A DNA stretch of 12,653 bases, taken from assembly GCA_035541215.1 (NCBI GenBank), contig DATKNV010000076.1:1-12653 (forward strand). Reading direction: 5' to 3'. The translations under genes were made by a program, and so were the position numbers. The stretch is from DASZHJ01 sp035541215. Its GTDB lineage: Bacteria; Pseudomonadota; Alphaproteobacteria; ATCC43930; CGMCC-115725. Positions 6,680-12,653 of the stretch are shown here, piece after piece. Positions within the stretch are counted from its first letter, which is position 1; each line of letters begins with the position of its first letter. The notes under the pieces are model-generated. The model saw only the letters and a list, made by a program, of their open reading frames with translations, was not told where the DNA came from and ran no database searches.

Positions 6680-7306
6680 TTGCGCGGACTTTTGGCTCTT
6701 TGCAGGGCCATCGATTCCATAAACGCTCAGATCGGTAAGGCCATCGCGTTTCTCATCTTTGCTGCGGTCGTGGTGAGCTCGGCCAACGCGACGGTGCGAT
6801 ATATCTTCGACACCAGCTCCAACGCCTGGCTCGAGCTGCAGTGGTACCTTTTCTCCGCCGTGTTCCTGGTGGGCTCGGGATACACGCTCCTCAACAACGA
6901 GCACGTCCGCATCGACATTGTCGCCGGACGGCTTTCGCACCGCACGAGGGCCTGGATCGACATCATCGGCGGCCTCCTCTTCCTGCTGCCGATGACGCTC
7001 GTCATTGCCTGGTTCAGCTGGCCCTTCTTCGCGAAATCCGTCGCGGGCTGCAGTCTCATGGGAACGCACATCTCGGATTTGCTGAGCTGGGCAATGCCGC
7101 CGCAATCCGGCAATGACTGCGAGATCTCGAGCGATGCCGGCGGCTTGATCCGCTGGCCCGCGAAGCTCCTCATTCCCATCGGATTCCTCTTGCTGATGCT
7201 GCAGGGCATCTCCGAGATCCTCAAGCGCGTCGCCTTTCTGACCGGCGCCGGTCCCGATCCGCTCGTGAAGGAAGGCGAGCATCACGGCGAACACGCGGCG
7301 GACTGA
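6680..7306 (+). CDS. TRAP transporter small permease (DctQ type, FcbT2-like)
   Basis: This 208-residue inner-membrane protein has four hydrophobic segments at about 21-40, 51-71, 92-115 and 162-184, the standard DctQ topology. Family marks include WLELQWYLFS, the YTLLNNEHVRIDI stretch (about 68-80), and GGLIRWPAKLLIPIGFLLLMLQG before the last segment. DctQ forms the membrane complex with DctM and takes part in docking the binding protein. It starts with TTG, justified by GGGAGG five bases ahead. The stop is followed after four bases by the DctM start, so the two are co-expressed. Between segments 3 and 4, residues 121-147 form an apparent insertion containing C124 and C147, absent from the shorter loop I recall in this subfamily. 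The family call is strong. The substrate is suggested only by the convergent TakP-like binding protein. Confidence 0.88.
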   Translation: MRGLLALCRAIDSINAQIGKAIAFLIFAAVVVSSANATVRYIFDTSSNAWLELQWYLFSAVFLVGSGYTLLNNEHVRIDIVAGRLSHRTRAWIDIIGGLLFLLPMTLVIAWFSWPFFAKSVAGCSLMGTHISDLLSWAMPPQSGNDCEISSDAGGLIRWPAKLLIPIGFLLLMLQGISEILKRVAFLTGAGPDPLVKEGEHHGEHAAD

Positions 7307-7310
7307 ACCC

Positions 7311-8942
7311 ATGACGTCATTCATCATCGAGAACATTGCGCCGCTGATGTTCGCGGCGCTCGTGATTCTCCTGCTCTTCGGTTATCCCGTCGCCTTCGCG
7401 CTGGCCGCGAACGGTCTCTTTTGGGGCGTACTCGCGATCAAGTTCGGGCTCCTGGGTCCGGAGCTCCTGCAGGCATTGCCGCAGCGCGTTTTCGGCATCA
7501 TGCGGAACGACACGCTCCTGGCGGTGCCCTTCTTCACCTTCATGGGTCTGATCCTCGAGCGCAGCGGAATGGCGGAGGATCTGCTCGATACCATCGGGCA
7601 GATGTTCGGGCGGCTGCGCGGCGGCCTCGCCTATGCCGTGGTCTTCGTGGGCGCGCTGCTCGCGGCCACGACCGGCGTCGTCGCGGCCTCCGTGATCTCC
7701 ATGGGTCTGATCTCGCTCCCGATCATGCTGCGCTACGGCTACGACCGCCGGACCGCGGCGGGCGTCATCGCGGCCTCGGGCACGCTCGCGCAGATCATCC
7801 CGCCGAGCCTCGTGCTGATCGTGATGGCGGATCAGCTCGGCCGCTCCGTCGGCGACATGTACCAAGGCGCCTTCATACCGGGCATCGGACTTGCCCTGCT
7901 CTATGCGGTCTATATCGTGCTCGTCACCATCATCAAGCCCAACTGGGCACCCGCCCTGCCGCCGGAAGCGATCACGATCCGCGAGGCCGACGGCCGCGCG
8001 GGCTACACGTCGCTCCTGGCGATCGTGCTCGCGGCGACGGCCGGCGGCGTCTATCTCAGCCTTTTCTACCTGCACTGGATCTGGGCCTGCGCGCTCGTCG
8101 GCTTCGTTGCCTATCTCGTAGCGATCGCCAACAAGTTACTCAAACTGGGGCTTCTGAGCCGGCTGGCCGAGCGCGTGATCATCGTGATGATGCCGCCGCT
8201 CGCTCTCATCTTCCTGGTGCTCGGTACGATCTTCCTCGGGATCGCCACGCCGACCGAAGGCGGCGCCATGGGCGCCAGCGGCGCCTTGCTCCTGGCATTC
8301 GCGAACAGGAGGCTGAACTGGTCGCTCTTCCGCCAGGCGATGGATACGACCGCGAAGCTCTCCTGCTTCGTGCTCTTCATCCTGATCGGCTCGACCGTGT
8401 TCAGCCTCGTGTTCCGGGGCGTCAACGGCGATCTCTGGGTCGAGCATCTCCTGACCAGTCTGCCAGGCGGCCAGCTCGGCTTCCTAATCGTCGTCAACCT
8501 CATGACGTTCGTCCTGGCGTTTTTCCTGGACTACTTCGAGCTTGCCTTCATCGTGCTGCCGCTGCTCGCCCCGGTGGCGGAGAAGCTCGGGGTCGACCTC
8601 ATCTGGTTCGGCGTCATGCTCGGCGTCAATATCCAGACCTCGTTCATGCACCCGCCCTTCGGCTTCGCGCTCTTCTATCTCCGGAGCGTCGCGCCGAACG
8701 CGCCCTATACCGACCGCATCAGCGGGAAGCGGCTCGAGCCCGTGACGACGGGTCAGATCTACTGGGGCTCGATCCCCTTCGTGCTCATCCAGCTCATCAT
8801 GGTCACGATCGTGATTGCCTTCCCCCGGCTCGTCCTGGTCTCTCTGGACACGGGACCGAAAGTCGACCCGAACAAGATCAAGATCGAGGCGCCGCTCGAC
8901 CAGGGCGGAGGCGAGCAGCCCTTCATCCCACAGATCAAATAG
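7311..8942 (+). CDS. TRAP transporter large permease (DctM type, FcbT3-like)
   Basis: This 543-residue polytopic inner-membrane protein is the transport subunit of a TRAP system. Visible family marks are LLFGYPVAFALAANGLFWG near the N-terminus, RNDTLLAVPFFTFMGLILERSG, the GALLAATTGVVAASVISMG helix, GTLAQIIPPSLVLIVMAD, the IATPTEGGAMGASGALLLA reentrant motif in the second half, and IQTSFMHPPFGFALFYLRS. It is longer than the common DctM of about 430 residues; the extra length lies mainly in the central region (about 215-300) and a hydrophilic tail after about 515. That extended form is typical of the subfamily assigned to 2-oxoacids and aromatic or mannitol-type substrates. Its ATG is 4 bases after the DctQ stop. 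A bidirectional terminator follows at 8981-9000. Confidence 0.93.
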   Translation: MTSFIIENIAPLMFAALVILLLFGYPVAFALAANGLFWGVLAIKFGLLGPELLQALPQRVFGIMRNDTLLAVPFFTFMGLILERSGMAEDLLDTIGQMFGRLRGGLAYAVVFVGALLAATTGVVAASVISMGLISLPIMLRYGYDRRTAAGVIAASGTLAQIIPPSLVLIVMADQLGRSVGDMYQGAFIPGIGLALLYAVYIVLVTIIKPNWAPALPPEAITIREADGRAGYTSLLAIVLAATAGGVYLSLFYLHWIWACALVGFVAYLVAIANKLLKLGLLSRLAERVIIVMMPPLALIFLVLGTIFLGIATPTEGGAMGASGALLLAFANRRLNWSLFRQAMDTTAKLSCFVLFILIGSTVFSLVFRGVNGDLWVEHLLTSLPGGQLGFLIVVNLMTFVLAFFLDYFELAFIVLPLLAPVAEKLGVDLIWFGVMLGVNIQTSFMHPPFGFALFYLRSVAPNAPYTDRISGKRLEPVTTGQIYWGSIPFVLIQLIMVTIVIAFPRLVLVSLDTGPKVDPNKIKIEAPLDQGGGEQPFIPQIK

Positions 8943-8974
8943 CGGGCCGCGCGCTTTTCGCACGAGGCCGAATG

Positions 8975-9009
8975 AAAAAAGCCCCGCCTCTCGGCGGGGC
9001 TTTCTCTTT
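8975..9009. terminator. Bidirectional intrinsic terminator between convergent TRAP genes
   Basis: A perfect 8-bp stem gccccgcc (8981-8988) and ggcggggc (8993-9000) encloses the 4-base loop tctc. It is flanked by a run of six A on the left and a T-rich run (tttctcttt) on the right. It therefore has a U-tract on either strand and can end both the large permease transcript (+) and the binding-protein transcript (-). Confidence 0.92.
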
Positions 9010-9026
9010 ACCAACGCGAGCGAGTG

Positions 9027-10112
<1,086 letters not shown>

Positions 10113-10139
10113 GGTGTCTCCTGTCCTTCCTCCGGTGAT

Positions 10140-10161
10140 GCGGCCGCTTGGATCGGGCCGC
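10140..10161. repeat. Inverted repeat in the leader of the TRAP binding-protein gene
   Basis: The arms gcggcc (10140-10145) and ggccgc (10156-10161) flank a 10-base spacer, 28-49 bases upstream of the ATG at 10112. It could form a small 5'-leader hairpin or serve as an operator. Short GC-only arms are common by chance here, so the call is weak. Confidence 0.25.
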
Positions 10162-10211
10162 CGTTAACCGCTCCCGCCCACGGGCTTCCGAGGGCAGCGG
10201 ATGTGCAGTCG

Positions 10212-10217
10212 ATCATA
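10212..10217 (-). promoter_or_regulatory. Possible -10 element for the TRAP binding-protein gene
   Basis: The minus strand reads TATGAT, five of six matches to the sigma-70 consensus, 100 bases upstream of the ATG at 10112 and downstream of the phosphoesterase terminator. It is in a locally AT-rich patch. I find no convincing -35 at 16-18 bases, so this is only a candidate. Confidence 0.25.
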
Positions 10218-10255
10218 CACCAATGGAAGCAAAGGGATAGCGCCAACAAACGCAA

Positions 10256-10287
10256 CGGCCGCCGGCCCCCTTCGGAACCGGCGGCCG
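10256..10287 (-). terminator. Intrinsic terminator after the phosphoesterase gene
   Basis: A perfect 10-bp stem, cggccgccgg (10256-10265) with ccggcggccg (10278-10287), encloses a 12-base loop. It lies 17 bases beyond the phosphoesterase stop on the minus strand and is followed there by the moderately T-rich ttgcgtttgtt. The tract is imperfect, so termination may be partial or factor-assisted. Confidence 0.7.
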
Positions 10288-10303
10288 CGGTATTTGCGCG
10301 GGA

Positions 10304-11701
10304 CTACTTCCCGCCGAGGTTCAAGGCATGCGTGAGGTTGTTCGCCTTCGCGTCCCGCTCGCCCAGCGGCGCCAGACCGTAGCGGGTCTCGATGAATTTC
10401 AGGATCGAGGTCGTGTCGTAGACGGTGTGGTCGACATAATGCCGTTTGGCAAAAGGCGAGATGATCACCGTCGGAACGCGCGAGCCGGGGCCCCACTTGT
10501 CCGCCTTGGGCGGCGGCACGTGATCCCACATGCCGCCGTTCTCGTCATAAGTCACGACGATGACCGTGCTCTTCCAGATCGGGCTCTTGCGGATCTTCTC
10601 GATGACTTCGGCCGCGTGCTCGTCGCCCGAGCTGGTGTTGGCGTAGCCGGGATGCTCGTTGAGCTCGCCGATGGGCTTCCAGAACACCACCGACGGTACC
10701 GTCCCCTTGTCGATGGCGGCGAGGAGCTCGACCTCGTCGAGGAGGTGCTGCTTCTTCGCCTCGGTGCCGTCGGCGTAGTTGGCAAAATAGGCGAAAGGCT
10801 GGTGATGGAATTGGAAGTCCGGCGCCGGCTTGCCCGCGAGCGCGTCGTTCCAGCCGCCGGAATACCAGGCCCACGAAATGCCCTTCTCCGAAAGCAGGTC
10901 CCCAATAGTCTTCATGGTCTGCGGCGGCACCAACAGGGTCTTGTCGGCGATGCTCGGCGGATGCGGGTTGAAGACCGTAAAGCTCGTGTTGACGATGTGG
11001 CCCTCGGGGTCGGGCAGCACCTGCCCGTCCTTCGTGAAGTGCCCATCCGGGCCGAATGTCGAGCGCATCGACTGCGGCGCGTCCTTGTAGACCGGCGTGC
11101 AGGCGCAGATGGTCCAGAAGTGATTGAGAAAGGATCCGCCGAAGGCCGCATGGAAGAAGCGGTCGGAGAGCGTGAACTCCTTCGCGTACCTCCAGAGTGC
11201 GAGTTTGCTGCCCTCATTGTAGCCCATCACCATCGCCCCGGAGTCTCCCTCCGAGACGAACTTGTTCATCTTGCCGCCATTGATCTGCGCGATCTCGTGC
11301 AGGTAAGCATGGATCGGGCTCGGGTACTTCTTATCCAGCGGCACATATTTGCCGATGAAGAACGGCCTATTGGGAAGGCTGGCGGGGAAGCGAGGATCGG
11401 GCGCCGGCGGCTTCAAGCTGGCGTCGATCACGGGCGGCAGCGTCTTGTAGGGCTTGTTCTGGAGGTCCACCTGCAGAGAGCGCTTGCCGGCATTGGCGAG
11501 CCCGTCCGCGCCCGGGAATTTGCCGAAGAGATCGTCGAAGCTGTGGTTCTCGAGATAGATCACAACGATGTGCTGGATCTTCTCGATGCCTTTGGGCGCC
11601 TTCGGCGCCGCCTGCTGAGCGGCAGCCGAAGCAAGGCCGAGCGCCAACGCCACCGCCGTCAGCGGCAGGAGCCGCGTCCACCGTTTCATTGTCTTCCCCA
11701 T
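10304..11701 (-). CDS. Secreted acid phosphatase / phospholipase C-type phosphoesterase (AcpA-like)
   Basis: This 465-residue precursor has a Sec signal peptide (about 5-28, cut near AAA-QQ) and is probably periplasmic or exported. It belongs to the phosphoesterase family that includes bacterial phospholipase C and Francisella AcpA. Family marks in order are IVVIYLENHSFDDLFG with E51 and N52, SDRFFHAAFGGSFLNHFW with S190 as the likely nucleophile (serine or threonine in the family), a WAWYSGGW stretch, and TYDENGGMWDHVPPP with D386, E387 and D393. At this size, without the C-terminal repeats of long phospholipases C, it fits acid phosphatase better. Two starts are possible: ATG at 11701 (poorly spaced Shine-Dalgarno) and ATG at 11689, which has GGGGAAG just ahead and gives a tidier MKRW signal. 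It follows the CoA-transferase genes by 64 bases on the same strand and is followed by a hairpin terminator. The substrate is not determined. Confidence 0.88.
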   Translation of the reverse strand: MGKTMKRWTRLLPLTAVALALGLASAAAQQAAPKAPKGIEKIQHIVVIYLENHSFDDLFGKFPGADGLANAGKRSLQVDLQNKPYKTLPPVIDASLKPPAPDPRFPASLPNRPFFIGKYVPLDKKYPSPIHAYLHEIAQINGGKMNKFVSEGDSGAMVMGYNEGSKLALWRYAKEFTLSDRFFHAAFGGSFLNHFWTICACTPVYKDAPQSMRSTFGPDGHFTKDGQVLPDPEGHIVNTSFTVFNPHPPSIADKTLLVPPQTMKTIGDLLSEKGISWAWYSGGWNDALAGKPAPDFQFHHQPFAYFANYADGTEAKKQHLLDEVELLAAIDKGTVPSVVFWKPIGELNEHPGYANTSSGDEHAAEVIEKIRKSPIWKSTVIVVTYDENGGMWDHVPPPKADKWGPGSRVPTVIISPFAKRHYVDHTVYDTTSILKFIETRYGLAPLGERDAKANNLTHALNLGGK

Positions 11702-11765
11702 CCTTTGAGTAGTCCCCCTCGGATCGCTCTTAATCCGCGGTTCGTGACACTGGGATGACGCCCGC

Positions 11766-12437
11766 TCAGACCGCCGGCGCAGCCAAGAGGCGCCAATCGT
11801 TTGCGAGCGTGAGCGGCGGCTCCGTCGCCTCTTGCAGGGCGGAGAGGCTCATGCCCTCAACTACCTCCCGCACCAACAAGCCCTCGGGCGTCACGTCGAT
11901 GACGGCGAAGTTGGTGTAGATGCGCTTGACGCAACCAGGCGCCGTCAGCGGGTAGTGGCAGTGATGGCGAAGCCGCGGCTGCCCTTCCTTGGTCGTGTGC
12001 TCCAGCAGCACCCTGACCTCGCGCGCGCCGGCGGCGAGATCCATGGCGCCCCCCACGCCCGGGGGAAAGCCGGGATCGTCGGTGGTCCAATTCGCGAGAT
12101 CACCCCGCTCGGAGACCTCGAAAGCTCCCATCAGCGAAAGGTCGACATGACCGCCGCGGATCATCAGGAAGGCATCGTTGTGGTGGAAGAAGCTGCCGCC
12201 CGGGAGCAAGCTCGCGGCACCCTTGCCCGCATTGATGAGGTCGGGATCGATTTCCTCGGGCGCCGGCGCCTTGCCGAGGCCGAGGATGCCGTTCTCGCTG
12301 TGGAAGACGATCTCGCGGTCGCCGGGAATGAAATCCGCCACCAGCGTCGGCAGGCCGATGCCGAGATTCACGTATGTGCCGTCGGCGATGTCCTGCGCTG
12401 CGCGCCAGGCGATCTGGCGTCGGCTCAGCGGCTTCAT
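11766..12437 (-). CDS. 3-oxoacid CoA-transferase, beta subunit (ScoB/PcaJ type)
   Basis: This 223-residue cytoplasmic subunit belongs to the family I CoA-transferases, which move CoA between an acyl-CoA donor (often succinyl-CoA) and a 3-oxoacid. Marks are NLGIGLPTLVADF (24-36), IVFHSENGILG with the catalytic glutamate at E48, the GHVDLSLMGAFEVSERGDLANW block, the PGVGGAMDLAAGA stretch, and RIYTNFAVIDVTPEGL. Length matches bacterial beta subunits. GGGAGG (12444-12449) lies 6 bases ahead of the ATG at 12437, inside the end of the alpha-subunit gene, and the two genes overlap by ATGA, so the subunits are coupled. The substrate could be acetoacetate or 3-oxoadipate; no aromatic-degradation or ketone-body gene is visible to decide. 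Confidence 0.93.
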   Translation of the reverse strand: MKPLSRRQIAWRAAQDIADGTYVNLGIGLPTLVADFIPGDREIVFHSENGILGLGKAPAPEEIDPDLINAGKGAASLLPGGSFFHHNDAFLMIRGGHVDLSLMGAFEVSERGDLANWTTDDPGFPPGVGGAMDLAAGAREVRVLLEHTTKEGQPRLRHHCHYPLTAPGCVKRIYTNFAVIDVTPEGLLVREVVEGMSLSALQEATEPPLTLANDWRLLAAPAV

Positions 12438-12653
12438 GGCTTGCCTCCCACCTTGACGATGCGGTCGACGAAGATGCCGGGCGTGTGGATGGTTTCGGGG
12501 TCGAGCTCGCCCAGCGCCACGAACTCCTTCACTTGCACCACCGTAAGGTCCGCAGCCATGGCCATCACGGGATTGAAGTTCCGCGCTGACTTCCGGTAGA
12601 CGAGGTTCCCCCAGCGATCCGCGCGCAGCGCCTTGCAGAAGGCCACGTCGCCC
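12434..12653 (-). CDS. 3-oxoacid CoA-transferase, alpha subunit (ScoA/PcaI type), C-terminal fragment
   Basis: This is the C-terminal 72 codons of the alpha subunit; its 5' part lies beyond the right edge. The frame stays open to the window end and reads GDVAFCKALRADRWGNLVY. The GTG at 12646 is therefore an internal valine in a conserved motif and not a start. Other family marks are RNFNPVMAMAADLTVVQV and LDPETIHTPGIFVDRIV, the usual C-terminal end of this subunit. Its stop overlaps the start of the beta subunit (ATGA). Together they form the alpha2beta2-type enzyme. Confidence 0.93.
   Translation of the reverse strand, partial: GDVAFCKALRADRWGNLVYRKSARNFNPVMAMAADLTVVQVKEFVALGELDPETIHTPGIFVDRIVKVGGKP

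Noticed and set aside
11720..11737. cggat / atccg inverted repeat between the beta subunit and phosphoesterase genes.
   Set aside because: Five-base arms without a T-tract are too weak to call a terminator.
10328..11758. 476-residue plus-strand frame opposite the phosphoesterase.
   Set aside because: It is charged and motif-free, and lies opposite a gene with a signal peptide and complete catalytic motifs.

Overview
The window is GC-rich (roughly two thirds G+C by eye), densely coded DNA. The gene families (CoxD/CoxE-type maturation proteins, split XdhC, a TakP-like TRAP transporter with a Tat-type signal) suggest an alphaproteobacterium of the Rhodospirillales/Hyphomicrobiales kind. That placement is inference from gene content; no rRNA or tRNA is present to test it. 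I see no phage, transposase, CRISPR array or integration site.

Region 1 (1-4370, + strand) is the downstream part of a molybdenum-hydroxylase maturation operon. It holds the end of a MoxR/CoxD-type AAA+ ATPase, a CoxE-type VWA protein, an XdhC-like protein encoded as two separate genes (short N-terminal domain, then Rossmann domain), and a fusion of a molybdopterin-binding domain with a MobA/MocA-like nucleotidyltransferase. All four junctions are 4-base ATGA/GTGA overlaps, so the five genes look translationally coupled. They probably finish the cofactor of a CO-dehydrogenase/xanthine-dehydrogenase-type enzyme whose structural genes are not in the window and would most likely lie upstream.

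Region 2 (4449-6475) is a small envelope module. A DUF2167-type membrane protein reads rightward and meets, tail to tail with overlapping stop codons, a pair of leftward tandem paralogous lipoproteins resembling the DUF2846 family.

Region 3 (6476-10112) is a TRAP transporter. A divergent intergenic region with inverted repeats precedes a DctQ-type small permease that starts at TTG, followed four bases later by a DctM-type large permease. The periplasmic binding protein, close to the 2-oxoacid binder TakP, is encoded on the opposite strand and converges on the permease pair. A strong bidirectional terminator separates them. Together they should import a carboxylate, probably a 2-oxoacid, driven by Na+.

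Region 4 (10256-12653, - strand) holds, in transcription order, the end of a 3-oxoacid CoA-transferase alpha subunit, its complete beta subunit (4-base overlap), and a secreted AcpA/phospholipase C-type phosphoesterase followed by a hairpin terminator. The CoA-transferase and the carboxylate transporter both point to organic-acid metabolism, but nothing links them directly.

Overall this looks like ordinary metabolic chromosome. The most distinctive points are the split XdhC within a fully coupled operon, the lipoprotein duplication, a cysteine-flanked insertion in the TRAP small permease, and the inverted orientation of the TRAP binding protein.
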